NCBI GenBank assembly: GCA_014529385.2
Contig: CM043945.1
Location: forward strand, 97,814,612 to 97,878,611
Length of the DNA: 64,000 nt
Direction: 5' to 3'
Source of the DNA: Adiantum capillus-veneris
Taxonomy: Eukaryota > Streptophyta > Polypodiopsida > Polypodiales > Pteridaceae
Shown: positions 1 through 11,924 of the stretch, in pieces
Layout of the letters: every line of letters begins with the position of its first letter
Position numbering within the stretch: the first letter of the stretch is position 1
The notes under the pieces: generated by a model
Databases searched by the model: none
Seen by the model: only the letters and a program-made list of their open reading frames with translations
What the model was told of the DNA's origin: nothing
Position numbers and translations under genes: made by a program

Positions 1-87
1 CTCAAAATGTGGAGAGGGTGAGCATCATATGGTTGCATGTATACACTTCCACCTTTGATGAGATCTTGTGGCACATAGACTTCATCT

Positions 88-315
88 TGCTTGCTTGGTG
101 TCAAAAAGGGAGGTGGAAGGGGGAGAGAAAGGAGATGAGCTTTCTTGGTGTGAAAATGGGAGGTGGGATGGGAGATAAGGGGGAGGAACTTCTTTGGTGC
201 TACAATGGAGGTAAGAAAAGGTGGAGGAGATCACTAGGTGTGCCAATGGCAGGTGGAAGAGGGAGAAAAGGAGGAGGAGCTTGCTTGGTGCTCACCAATG
301 GAGATGGGAGAAGGT
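88..315 (+). repeat. Degenerate purine-rich minisatellite
   Basis: About five imperfect units of roughly 42 to 51 bases, each opening with a variant of CTTGGTGTG or CTTGGTGCT and continuing into an A/G-rich stretch. Unit starts are near 88, 139, 189, 231 and 282. An open frame of about 100 codons runs across it, but the Gly/Arg/Lys-rich product follows from the repeat composition and I do not consider it a gene. Confidence 0.5.
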
Positions 316-3300
316 GAGTGTAGAGAGAATGTTGGAGTGGAAGTGAGTATGGTTGCAGCAATTGAGGGCTTGAGAAAGAAGATCAAAAGAGAGAAAATCA
401 CTTTTTACTAATGGGATGGGTTTGGGGAACTTTTAGGAGTTTGAAATGATGTTTTGAAAAGTTTCATAAAGAAATCATTTTTTGGGATTTCAAGTGCACG
501 TTTTTTACTTTTAAAGGTCCAAAAATGTTTGTTTGACTTTAAAGCAGGTTTGGGGAGGTTTTAAGGAGGAAAAATATAAATTTTGAAAAATTTCACATTT
601 TTAGGGTATTTTCAAATCCGGGCCAAAATTGGAGGGAAAGGAGGTCAAAGTGGTCCCCCACCACCCTTCCCCCCCCCCCCCCCCCCTCCCCTTCTCACTA
701 GGTAATAAGCCTTCAAGATGTGTAAGATTACCTTGTCCCCCTACTTTTTTGAGGGTATAGAGTGTGTCCACCACCCTCTTCCTATTGGTTGACCTCTAAT
801 TAACCTTAATCCCAAAGGGCCCCTATAGGGTTCATATTTTTTCTAATGAGATGGTCTATCTAATTGGACTAGACACTTACTCCTACATTGCAAGGAGTAC
901 AAACAAGGTTAGACTTTTTTTTCGTTTCTTTTGTTTGTAATGCATTTTCTACCTTTAATTTGGAAAGAATCATGCCTTGCAAACAAGAGCTTGTAAGCCC
1001 TTACAAGGAGAGGGGGGGGAAACAATTGTACTCAAATGTATTACCACTAGTTCTAAATGGTGCAAGGCACTTTAGTGTATCAGCTTAAAACATAGAGGCA
1101 AATACTTCCTTATAGCCAAGGGCTTATCAATCTCTTTATTTGAGTTGTATGCAAGGCATGTCAATAAGGTGGACTTCATTCCACCCACCCATGTAGTTTA
1201 CTTCAGAATAGGCAAGCTCTTGTTTGTTTCCAATGATATTTACTAATGACTCTTAAAGTTATTGTAGAAGTTAACCACATTTTTAACCTTCTATCCAATA
1301 TAACTTGAGGTTAGTATATTCTCCTATACTCATTCCATAGGGCTGCATCAACAGGCACTATACATATCATTGATTCTATGCATAAGGTGCATGCAGTACA
1401 AAAGCTTCTTTTCTTGTGTAGCTAACAAGCATGGCCTAACCATCAAGCACCAAGTTCATGTGACAACATGAACCTTCTAAGAGAGCCTCAAGGCAGACAA
1501 TCTCTTGTTTCCATTACAAATTTGTGGACTTTCATCCACACATTCACAATTGAGTTTTTTTGGTCAGGCATCTCCATGCATGGCATGTCTTAAACCAAAA
1601 ACCAAATAATCCTAGTAGATATGATTGTTTAAATGATCTATTTGTTGTGAATAAGATTCTAGCATGAGAGGATCTCTTGCTTAGCCTATAGAACTAATTG
1701 TGTGTATGACAAATCACTCCCTATGTGTCGATGGTCACTTATGGGACCCTTCACACTTGTTCTTTCAAGAAAAGAAGAGTTTAACTATCAAGAGGTTATA
1801 GAGTTTTCTTATAGTCACTAATTCATAGTAAGGTAACCTATGATGGTACCCATCTATTGAGTAATTTTAGCACTATCCTTTTGGAATGTTACCATGGATT
1901 TTGGGTTTCCAAGCTAAGACCAAGGGCTCTTGGACAAGATAAAACCAAAGGTTTCTTTTAGGTTGTGCAATAGTATTTCACACCTTTTTCTTGATGCAAG
2001 CAATTGCATGGCTACAAGGTAGCAGTTAGAGGGAGGAGAAGAGGTTAGTGATTTGGGTACCTCCTTTGACAATTTTGTCCTATCCTTGTTACTTCTGCTT
2101 ATGATGGAATTGAGGATCCGCTCTTGGTACTTTTGACTGGTTTCATGTTCACTTCTTTAAGATGGTAATAGACTTACATGGTAGGGTTTCAATCACAAGG
2201 TGTAAAACATGGTCTAGGAGCTCATGAAGTTTGGTTTAGCTAGTGTGGAGCAAGATTTATGAGGGTCCCTCTCACTCATATTGCTTAGTGTTTTCAATTA
2301 CCTACACACACAAGTACATCTTGTCATTAGGAAGAGGATCGATGTAGGAGAGCCTCTTTATTTTCCATGAGCTTATGGAGGTGATTAACATTTTGACAAA
2401 TAGATATACACCATGTATGCAAAAATGGTGGGTGTGCAAGGGGTGTGTAAGAGTGTTCAAAGGATGCACCTTTCCCCCCAAAAAGGAAGTGGATAATTTT
2501 ATGAATTTTGGCATTCCATAAGTCTCACATATGATCTCCAATTTGAGCGGAGATCATAGATCTACAATCTATGCATCGAGCTCTTTCCATAGATATGCTG
2601 CATGATAGGATATTTCCCACTAGATTTTAAATTTTGTTTTAGGGGGGAAATTTGAATTAAAATAAACCATCCATTTTGCCTGTTTGAATTCAAAACCTGT
2701 CTTTTGATTACTTTCTTAATACTAAAGGTTTGACTTCCTTAAATTTCCAAATAAAGAGGCCCTCCTAGATCCCATTCTCTTCCTAATGTATAGGACGACG
2801 ATTGCCATATTTCTTAACATCACTAAATGAGACATATTCCACATGTGGAGAATTTGAGTCTTTGGGACTAACATTAGCACCTTTTTCTTCATTATGTGTC
2901 ACAAAAGATCCCCTAAATGCTGGTCAAATCCATTCGATAGACTACTCCAAGCATGTCATATCTGGAACAATTTTAGTGGCCACAACTTGTCGAATACCTT
3001 GTAAGACTTGTTAATGTAACAAGTACTATTAAACAACATTAATGGATCATTGTTTCAACTTTCTAGGCTCCAATTCTACATAATTATTTTGACTATAGCA
3101 AGGCTATATCCGATCAATGAAAATGCTTCATTATCTAGACCTAGGTGTGATTTATGTTCACATTCTATTATGGTTTAAATGTTTTGGGCTACCTTGTAAG
3201 TGTTCCATCTAGCCTATGATTTCTCTATGGTTCATTGTGGGAAGAACTTAGTTGTTTTTTCAAGATCTATTCTCTGAATTTTTCATGTATGCTATGAGCA

Positions 3301-3462
3301 TAAACTAACCATGAGCATTGGAAATTCGAAACCACTCCAATCATGGAATGCATGTTTGGATACATTTTTGTTAATGTGTGATGCAATCCTTGCTAGTAGC
3401 AGCTCAAAAAAAGAAAACCATGAAGCAAAGCCTACAATAAGTCCCACCGTATCAAGTAGAAG
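316..3462. other. No gene recognised
   Basis: AT-rich sequence with only short open frames on either strand and none with a recognisable motif. A short minus-strand frame at 2302-2541 shows no family resemblance. The only distinct structure is the poly-C run noted separately. It is probably old, eroded repeat sequence. Confidence 0.5.
669..686 (+). repeat. Poly-C tract (18 C)
   Basis: An uninterrupted run of 18 cytosines inside a wider C-rich stretch (about 660-694). Its length may be unreliable because such runs are error-prone in sequencing. Confidence 0.9.
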
Positions 3463-4336
3463 ATGAATTTATTAGAGTGGCAACAAAGAGAGCTCTCCAT
3501 CAGCTTGATGGAGAAGAAGAAAGCCTACCAACAAAAGATACAAATCTTAAGAAATTCTCTAAAGATAGCACAAAACAAAGAAAAGTGCATGACAAGGGAA
3601 GATGAGCAGCTAAAATCACCAATGGGTGATTATAAAGCTGTACAATTTGACAAAAAAAATCCAATGGTGATGCAACACAGTTGCCAGAGATAATGCTTAC
3701 AAAAATGGAAGCTGGAAATTTTGTGGAGCACCAAAGCTTGAATGTTGTAGTAGAGATGATGGAGCTCAAGGACAACACTCTTGAAGAAATAAAACAAATT
3801 TGGAAAGAAGCTACACAATGGAAAGAGAGGGTGTCAAAATAATAGAAGCATATTGGCACCAATAGTCCCTGCCTTATCCTCTCATTGAGTTGGAGTTACT
3901 ATCCATTAGTGAGTGGCTACTGAAGGGACAAGCCTATTGATTCAACCTTGGTACACCTAAGGTGAAGACCAATTTGGTTGAGAAAGTATCCCAGGTACTT
4001 TATACTCCACATGAATGCTTCTAGATATTTTAGAAAATATACAAAAAAGTGCCGAGTGCCAAGAGTAGTAAGCTAGAATAGCCATTAAGTCATACACAGA
4101 AAACATCCAACTTGGCTTGTATTATGCTCATAAAGATAGGCCATATGATGCTCACATGCATTAAGACCTTTAAAGAGGTAGAGCAATCTGGTACAACATT
4201 GATCTCATTCTTGGGGGAAAACAAAGGCTTCTACTATGATTTATCCAGTCAACTCTCTCCTGAAGTTCTTTACAAGTTCTATGCAAGATTTCTTGGCTAT
4301 TTTGCCATTGGACTCAAAAGCCCAATCAACCCCTAG
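3463..4336 (+). pseudogene. Decayed coding remnant, probably of an LTR element
   Basis: Three plus-strand blocks read as protein-like sequence in different frames. 3463-3693 is rich in Glu, Lys and Gln and could form a coiled coil. 3682-3841 continues this character in another frame, with stretches such as MELKDNTLEEIKQIWKEA. 4112-4336 is a 74-codon frame. Stops and frame changes separate them. No catalytic motif or zinc knuckle is visible, so the family is not recognised. The blocks lie just upstream of a polypurine tract and candidate LTR, and I infer that they are the 3' part of a decayed plus-strand LTR element. They could also be an unrelated pseudogene. Confidence 0.3.
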
Positions 4337-4477
4337 TTTCTCTCATTGAAGGTGAGAAGAAGTTGCGAATCAAATATAATGAATCTTTCAAAGCACTCCA
4401 AAAGTAGCATAAAGCACAAAAGCTAAAAGCATTGTCTTGCTATAATACAGTAGCTGTGTTGCGGATGAGCCAATTTA

Positions 4478-4488
4478 GGAGGGGGGAA
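4478..4488 (+). promoter_or_regulatory. Polypurine tract
   Basis: AGGAGGGGGGAA-type purine run directly before TGTTAG, the position expected for the plus-strand primer of an LTR element next to its 3' LTR. Confidence 0.5.
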
Positions 4489-5003
4489 TGTTAGTAACAA
4501 GCTAACTTAACTTTCAGCTCTAATAATTTGAAACTTCATTTCATTTTTTATGTAAAACTTGTCATGTCCAAAGTTTGTACTTTTGATTATTTTTACAGAA
4601 TTGTAAAGGTGGTTACCATCAGGGTTATCAGCTTCCAACTTGTAGTTAAACATTACCCATATGTGATCTCTAGTCCCTTTCTACCCTAGATTTGAGCCAG
4701 TTTAGCTAAGGTAGAAAAGCTAATATTTGTAAAGTTCTCATAATTTTTTGGATAATGAATCGTATTTTCTGTCTCGGTGTACTCTCGCTCTTCCTTCTTG
4801 TGCTCATATCTCCCTTGTGGATCTTCTGTTTGGAGTTTCTTCTACTTCATTATGTTCATAGGTGAAAGCTCTATGAGAAATTGTAAGTTTCTCATGATGA
4901 TTCCATGAGTTGATTGTTGCTAATCCTCTTCATAATTTGTTCATAGCTCAAGATTTAAGCATCCAAATTGCATTTTAATTATAGGAGAGGTGTTAGGGCA
5001 ACA
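4489..5003 (+). mobile_element. Candidate 3' LTR of a decayed plus-strand element
   Basis: A 515-base segment opening with TGTTAGTAAC directly after a polypurine tract and ending GTTAGGGCAACA, so it has the TG...CA ends of an LTR. I did not find a matching upstream 5' LTR in the window, so the call rests on the polypurine junction and the terminal bases only. Confidence 0.45.
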
Positions 5004-5046
5004 TTGCTAAGCTTCCAAGTAAAAATGTACTAGGTCAAATCTGTGT

Positions 5047-5764
5047 TGTCAAGAAGTGCGACTAGGAAAGCGTCAGGCCTCTGACTGTCAGGATTCGTAG
5101 CAAAATCAAGCAATGCGTAGATGATTTGAAGCTAAAAACACACTAAAAAGGAACAAAACTCCAACCATGAAAGCTCCACTTTGAAAAGGAACCAAGATTA
5201 ACTCAAAACTCTTGTGTGTGTGAAGATTGGGTGTAGCCTTGCCCCCAATTGCACAGATGCAGTGCTCATTCGATCATTTCATGGAAGCTTTAGTTCTTGA
5301 TTGGAGAATCCCAAGTAGTTATTTGAGGAGAGGAAACCCTAATTGGAGGCCTCATAGACTCAACCATGTAGTGGAAGTAGCATGGGAGTGCACTAGCACG
5401 TTGTAAAGGAATGGTTGTATCTCCTTGCTCATATGCCCAAATGAGCTCATTCTTGGCTCTAAAACTTCCCTCTCTACTTAGGCAACGATGGAATCGTCGT
5501 TGACGTGGCATTTTGAGCGATTTTGAGCTATTTCTAGGCTCTTTTGACCATTTTTATCTTTTTTTAGCCCAAGAATGTCCCTTATTGTCTGTAAAAAGCC
5601 CAAACGAGCTGGGAAAAATCCCTAAATTCATGGAAAATCCATTGGGCTCAAATTTCATGTTGAACCTCATTTTTTCACTTGGTAGGCACTTTGGACACGT
5701 CTTGTAAACCTGCACACGAAACCTGCTATTTTTGGCCGAGATTGTTTGCATTGAAATTTCTACA
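5047..5764 (-). repeat. 3' LTR of the Ty3/gypsy element (left copy)
   Basis: About 718 bases that align with 11217-11924. Both start TGTCAAGAAGTGCG on the plus strand and both contain the block that begins GAAAGCTCCACTTTGA. This copy ends TTCTACA. The two copies differ by several indels, including a stretch near 11450-11500 missing here, so the insertion is old. Confidence 0.75.
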
Positions 5765-5869
5765 TGCACAAAGCAAGAAGACCTTCCCTACTTATTCCAT
5801 CTTCCCAAGGCAATACATTCCATGTGGGAATTACATCCTCAATTGGCATTATAGGTTTCTGACCATACA

Positions 5870-6419
5870 TCAACTCAAAAGGCATATAACCAGTAACTGA
5901 GCTATGAGTTGTACGATCAACCCATAAAGCATAAGGCAATAACCTAGGTCACTCTCCCATTTTACCTTTGCGGCCTTAGCCAAATCTTTAATGATAGGAG
6001 GATGCCCACGCTCTGATTTTCCATTTCCCTTAGGATTATATGCAGTAATGAGACCAAGTTTAATGCCCACCTTAGAGAAAAACTCCCTTACTTTGTCAGC
6101 ATCCAACTCACCCCTATCTGCTGTTATTTTCCCCACACAATCCATAATAGCTGATTACATCATCCAAGAGGAACTTACATATCCCTTTTGTGCTTTTCGT
6201 TCTTAGAGCACGGCCTTCAACTTGGTTGGTTAAATCTTCCCGTGCAAGCACTATGTATCTCATTTTCCATAAGCCCAATGGCATTGTAACAAGATCTACT
6301 ACCCACTTATAGTGCATGGCCAATGGGTAAGTAGGGTGAAACCCATCACGATGACGTAAATCAGAATACATTTGATAGGTTTCACAAGACTCCACAAAGT
6401 GAGATACATCTTTATACAT
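5870..6419 (-). pseudogene. Ty3/gypsy integrase remnant
   Basis: Integrase would insert the element cDNA into chromosomes. Two overlapping frames (6419-6114, then 6145-5870 after a frame change) carry core-like stretches. The first ends in a region resembling the LTNQVEGRAL and YGL(C)G(E/K) part of the core. The second contains ITADRGELDADKV and GKSERGHPPI, where the D of TADRGE and the E of SERGH would be the second and third catalytic acids. The C-terminal domain is lost. It lies next to the 3' LTR, as expected for gypsy order. Frameshifted and not functional. Confidence 0.75.
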
Positions 6420-6881
6420 ACATTTCCATCAATACCTAGTAAAGGTGGCCCATACACCTCTATGTTGAGCATAAAGACTCTCATGAAAAATTTTCATAAG
6501 CTCATTTTGAGCGTCCTTATCATTCACGACTCTCAATGGCATTCGATTTCTTTGTTTCAGATGCTTCCATAAGTACCCATCTTTCAAAAAGTATCCATAG
6601 GCCTTTCTCCATATTCTTTTGAACTCTTGGTCAATCTACCCTTCTTGCCTTGTCAAAGTGCTCAGATAGCGTCCAATGAGCAACCACTCACCTTAATATA
6701 GGTCCTCTGTAAATGACTCAAGTGCATTTGACAAGCAAGCATGATCACCCTTGGCATGTGAGATACTATAGAACCTTGTGCCTACATCATGGCCCCCGAC
6801 AACCATGTCTTCTTCATTTTCATACCTTGCTCTTGAAAACATATCCGCAACTGGATTATCTCTCCCTGCAATATGCTTAAA

Positions 6882-7184
6882 TTATGGATTCAAGGACTTT
6901 ATGTAGGCAATCCATCTCAACATAGCAATGTTGGGAGTTGAGAAACTTGTGATCATTCCAAGAAGGGGTAGACAATCAGTTTCCACTATTACATTTGCTC
7001 CTATCAAATCCTCTTTGTCACATTTCAAAGCTGTGACTACTCCCCATAACTCTCTTTTTACCTGTGGATAGTTGCATTGACGAGCACTTAGGACCTTTGC
7101 TCCAAATCTCACCACATATCGTTTGCCATCATCATCTTGCCCAATCGCCCATCCAATTCCTGTGGGGCTAGTATCCATTGTCAC
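6882..7184 (-). pseudogene. Ty3/gypsy RNase H remnant
   Basis: A 100-codon frame with the features of retroelement RNase H, which degrades the RNA of RNA:DNA hybrids in reverse transcription. Visible are the opening Asp (MTMDTSPTGIGW), the Glu of VKRELWGVV and the Asp of IVETDCLPLLG. It ends in IAYIKSLNP, the normal link toward the integrase. It is a different frame from the reverse transcriptase upstream, so a frameshift separates them. Confidence 0.8.
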
Positions 7185-7257
7185 AATTATATATCTTCAC
7201 ATTCATAGTTTGCTTTCCTCAAAGTTGGAGACATAAGTAACAACTTCTTTAATTTTT

Positions 7258-8304
7258 TCATGGCATGGGTATGCATTTCTTCCCATTGAACCTTTGGTTC
7301 TTTCTAAAAAGTTGATACAAAGGTTCTCCCACATGCGCATAATATGGAATCCAGATAACATAGAACACACATGCATCCAAGAACCTTTGAACCTCAGTTA
7401 CATTAATACATGTCTCTTTCATTCTTTGAATTACATCAATCTTTGCAGGACAAGGCCTTCTACCATATGGCCCGCACATATGTCCAACAATAAGAACTTC
7501 ACTCACACCAAACACTGACTTTTGCCTAGACAAGAAAAGGTTCACTTCTTCCAATCTTGACAAGATCTCATCACAATCATTGATATAATTTGCCACATAC
7601 TTGCAGCACCCCCTCAAGTCTAGAGCCACATCTATATTACTTACATCACATCCTTTGATTGCCACATCATCAAGTAAAGGCATTGTAGTTTGCAGTATGA
7701 AGTCACGTAAGACTTTGTTCATATCATTCATCATATGTGCAACTAAATTAATTGACCCCTGAGGTAAGGTGCACATCCTTACCAGACCCTAAGGTGTCCT
7801 CATGGTAGTCAGGTCCCTGCTTTCCATTGCTAGTTCAAACTAATCATACCCTGAGTACAAATCTCCCATAGAATATATTTACCTTCTTGCAAATGCCTCT
7901 GCAAACTCATTGACAATTGGACTTATACCCACATTTTTTATTGTCACCTTATTTATAGGTTGCATATCTTGAATAAAGTGTAAAGAACCATTTTTCTTTG
8001 GAATTGTGAACCACCAGTTTGAATATGGAGCACAAGAAGGCTCCAAAAAATGCATCTTGATCTTTTCATTAAGCAACTCAGTGAGTTTTGGCAAATGAGC
8101 CTTTGGAACAGGAATAGGCCTCAAGTTCCAAGGTACATGAGGGATAGTGAAGATCATTATAGGAGCAACAATGGATGGATCAACGCACCCTATCTCATAA
8201 GGCTCAAATGCAAAAGCTTTCTCGTGTTTGGCAAGCATGTCTTCAAAGCATATCTTTTCAGCTTTTGTCAAACTGTCCTCGCAGCCAACCTTTAACTCCT
8301 TCAA
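7258..8304 (-). pseudogene. Ty3/gypsy reverse transcriptase remnant
   Basis: Reverse transcriptase copies element RNA into DNA. The first block (8304-7879) carries the fingers region: RPIPVPKAHLPKLTELL, APYSNWWFTIPKKNGS and IQDMQPINKVTIKN. The second (7776-7258) has the catalytic stretch MPLLDDVAIKGC, with both active-site aspartates, and the connection region ending EPLYQLFRKNQRF. The track between them (about 7879-7777) is interrupted by stops. Between this unit and the protease, 8305-8825 holds short frames such as 8455-8655 that probably belong to the same polyprotein. Confidence 0.85.
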
Positions 8305-8825
8305 AGAATCCTATGTGAACTTGTGTCCAATCTTGCTTGGGTCACGAAGGCTAGGTTGCAAAGCATCTTGTTCCATCTTATTTGTGCAATCTTTTGGTAG
8401 AGGTAATGCCACTAGTTTCACTTTCTTTGCCACAGACTTATACTTAGTCTCCACTTATACATCAACACCTTGAGCATTTTTTAAATCCTCAATGACCTTG
8501 TACATCTCTATTGAGCATACTTTCACAACCTCACTTCCCATATGCAAATTGCAATGCACTAAAGACTCCAAGTCTTGCATAGTATCCACAAACGAACACT
8601 CATCAAACACATTTGCAATGCATTCACCATCTTCTAGCAAACCATTCATCTTCAAACCTCTTTGTACAGTATTTACATGTTGTCGTTCACTCGCTTTAAG
8701 TCCTCACACTTTTTAAAAGTTACAGATCCATAGTCTGTTAATCCTACAAATACCTGTAGAAAATTTTTCCTTTGCATATACATCATGCAAGAACTTTTAT
8801 CTTCTTGTACCACTGCAATCCCGCT

Positions 8826-9713
8826 CTACAATGGTACATGGCCAAAACCCCTCATATCCCTGTAGTCCTTGAATTCTTTGTTTGTCTTTGGCAAGGGTTT
8901 CTCTCTAAGACTTTCACAATTCCTTTCGTGGTCCACACAAACAATAAGGAATTGTACTGCCCGCTTCCCATCCCTGTTCCTTATCGTTGCATAAGCTGCC
9001 CCATCATCCATCACCTTGGTTTCCAAGCGAGTAGCAATGATGTATGGCTGCCCAAGGATAAGAGGGTATGTAGACATCTCTTGTACAAAGAAATTTTGGT
9101 CATCTTTCACATCCCCTATAGTCACCTTAACATTTGGACAAGCTCCATACAACTCCCCTAATGAATTGTTTGCTGCACAAATGATCCATCCATGATTTAT
9201 ATCAATTGTCCATTTTTCCTTTTGATAAAGACTCTTTGACATGAGGTGAATCTCTGACCCATGATCTATCAATGCAATATATGACTCTTCTAGGTCTCCC
9301 ACTTTTACCAGGGTCTCAGTAGTTGCTCTTGCCCAGTGACTCTTCAAGTAGTAACTCTTGTGAGTGGTCTCAGCTTCATCTTCATCATCCAAGAAGCAAA
9401 TGTGTTTTACTCCTCCCCTAGACTTGTACCATCTAGCAATAGTTTGACCACCTTGCTCAGCATAGACCTGTACTCCTTGTGCATTTAAAGTCTCTTCTTC
9501 ACCCTGTACATGGATAGATTCAGTAAGAGACTGCCACTTCCTATTTATGATATCAATTATTTCTTCATGAAACTCCCTCTTTGCTATTCGAAGGACCTCA
9601 CCCAAGGTAAGTTCCACCTTACTATTTAAAATCCTCTCTTCCAAAACCTTTTTGAGATTGGTTGCCGCCTCTATATTGGAGGCTTCTTGCATAGGCACTT
9701 CAGAGACATGCAT
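8826..9713 (-). pseudogene. Ty3/gypsy protease with gag C-terminal linker
   Basis: A 295-codon frame. The N-terminal half is Glu/Lys-rich. The C-terminal half is retropepsin-like: the catalytic triplet region reads YIALIDHGSEIHLMS, and the second hallmark reads YPLILGQPYIIATR. Such proteases cut the Gag-Pol polyprotein. D-H-G-S replaces the usual D-S/T-G-A/S. The frame has no internal stop, but its neighbours do not follow in frame. Confidence 0.75.
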
Positions 9714-9740
9714 CTGTTGCGGGGAAGGTGATCTAGAAGA

Positions 9741-11132
9741 TCACCGTGTCATTTTTTCCTCCACTCCTCGTGCCCATTTTGAAGGCCCTTCATACCCATT
9801 CTCGCGCTTCCGTTTCTCTTCAAAAATGGCCTCATTGGCTTGACATTTGGCAATGTACGCATGCACTGACAAAGAATCTACAGGGTCGTTCCAACCTGTT
9901 TCTAGCCGAATGCAGTCTCCAGCTTCATGTAAAACCTCTGTATTCATTTTACCCTTCATGGCAGATTCTATAGCTCATGGCCATAGCTCTCCAATACCAT
10001 TAGATTCCTCTTCTCCAACCTTGATTGGTCCCTTTTTCTTAATAGGATCCACCTTCAGCCCATAGGCGGCTGCCTCAACCATTGAGATGGCATGGCTAGT
10101 AGCCATGTCCTCAACTAATTTCTTCATCCCGCCTTTGCCAAAGTTTGTCCCCAAGAGCTTACCAGTTTCACTTAATTGGGGTTTGCCATCTTTAAAAGAA
10201 ACAAGATCCTTTGTCAAAGTGTCTTTAAAGATTTCACAATCCTCCTTGCATGGTCAATACTATCACACCATATGCATATGTTTACAAAGCCTTCTCTACT
10301 TTGAGGTCGTTGCCCTGTAGGTTGACTTGATGGTTGTCCCTTCTCTTCTAGCCTTGTAAGCTTTAACTTTAGCTCTTGCATTCCTTTAACAATATCATCC
10401 AGGATGGACTTGTCACTCTTTGGAACCACAATAACAGGCTTTATAGGACTCTCCGGAACACTTGGGACTTGACTATCATCTTGTCTCTTCGTTGTTGTCA
10501 CTTAGTTAGTAGCAAAATGGAGTCTTCAACTTCATTCCAATTAGTCTTTAAGCCTTTTTCCGTATCCTTATCCTCAAGTAGTAACTCTAGCTTATCTTGA
10601 ATCTCTTTACCTGTTGCCTGCAAAAAGAGCTCTGTCTTCTTTGAGTTTAGTGTAGCCTTTTTAGTGGTTGACAATTGATCATATCGACGTTCAAATTCCC
10701 TTAGCAATTTGGTAGGTGAAAGCCCCTCTTTTGGCCAAACTACCCATTGTAAAAAAGTACTCTTTGTTACCCTTTCAAAGTCCTCCATGGAATACTCTTC
10801 CTTCAAGGCTAATTTGAATGCTTCCCAAGTTGCACCATGCTCATTTTTAATTCCCCTTTCATGCTCTCTGATTTCGGGAACTACTGCTAGTTCAAAACTT
10901 TGCACCATCTCTGCTTTTTGGGCACTTGATTTCGATCTCCTTTACATACCCACAAAGATACTTTGTTACATCTACCTTTAAATTGGTCCATTTTCTTCAC
11001 CACAGATTGAAGCACTTTTGTTGAGGAAAGCTCCCTCCTTTCTGCAGCTTGTTGTTGCTGCTGCATAAACACTGCAAAATCTTGAAACATTTGCATTGTG
11101 ACTGGATCAAACCGAGCCCCCTGCTGCTCCAT
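9741..11132 (-). pseudogene. Ty3/gypsy gag remnant
   Basis: Gag packages the element RNA. The remnant runs through at least three frames: 11132-10887 (Gln-rich, QQQQQAAERRE), 10908-10498 (the alpha-helical capsid-like part, WEAFKLALKEEYSMEDFE and LLREFERRYDQL), 10501-10214 and 10217-9975. A zinc-knuckle-like CIWCDSIDHARR is followed, one frame over, by DCEIFKDTL, so a frameshift splits the CCHC finger near 10235. Non-functional. Confidence 0.7.
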
Positions 11133-11216
11133 AGATTTAAAATTTTGAATTGAGACTCTTAATGAAGCTTTTGAACCCTCACCCTAGCCTACTTCACGTT
11201 GCATTCACCAAAAATG

Positions 11217-11924
11217 TGTCAAGAAGTGCGCAGTGAGACTAGGAAAGCGTCGGGCCTCTGATTGTCAAGATTTGTAGCAAAATCAAGCAAGGTGTAGATG
11301 ATTTGAAGCTAAAGACACACTAAAAAGGAACAAAACTCCAGCATGAAAGCTCCACTTTGAAAAGGAACCAAGATTAACTCAAAACTCTTGTGTGTGTGAA
11401 GATTAGGTGTAGCCTCACTCCTAATTGCACAGATGTAGTGCTCATTCGACCTGTTAAAAAACCCTAAATTTACGCTTCAATTCTTTGTCGTGACCATTTC
11501 ATGGAAGCTTTAGTACATTAAAGATGCCCAAGTAGTTATTTGAGGAGGGGAAACCCTAATTGAAGGCCTCATAGCCTCAACCATGTAGTGGAAGGAGCAC
11601 GGGATTGCACTAACACCCTGTAAAGGAATAGCTGTATCTCCTTGCTCATATGCCCAAATGAGCTCATTCTTGGCCTAAAACTTCCTCTCTACTTAGAAAA
11701 AGATGGCGCCGTCGTTGATGTGGCATTTTGAGCTATTTTGGACCATTTTATGGCCATTTTTAGCCCGTAAGAAGCCCAAACGAGAGCTGGGAAAAATCCC
11801 TAAATTGGGCTCAAATTTCATGGTGAACCTCATTTTTTCACTTGGTAAGCACTTTGGACACGTCTTTTACACTCGCGCTCGAAAGCTGCTACTTTTGGCC
11901 AAGATTGCCCGCATTGAAATTTCT
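11217..11924 (-). repeat. 5' LTR of the Ty3/gypsy element (right copy)
   Basis: About 708 bases matching 5047-5764 with indels. The inner edge is at TGTCAAGAAGTGCG. The outer edge, where similarity is lost after GAAATTTCTAGGCA, is approximate. No confident tRNA primer site was recognised next to the inner edge. Confidence 0.7.

Larger units (their letters stand above)
5047..11924 (-). mobile_element. Decayed Ty3/gypsy LTR retrotransposon
   Basis: On the minus strand the order is gag (about 11132-9741), protease (9713-8826), reverse transcriptase (8304-7258), RNase H (7184-6882), integrase (6419-5870). This order defines Ty3/gypsy elements. Directly repeated flanks at 5047-5764 and 11217-11924 are the LTRs. 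Frame changes and stops between and within domains show that the copy is dead. I found no clear target-site duplication, and the outer edges are approximate. The protease (DHGS) and reverse-transcriptase (LLDDVAIKGC) motifs differ from the common plant forms, so its clade needs a tree. Confidence 0.85.

Noticed and set aside
2302-2541. Minus-strand frame of 79 codons
   Set aside because: No recognisable motif and no supporting context.
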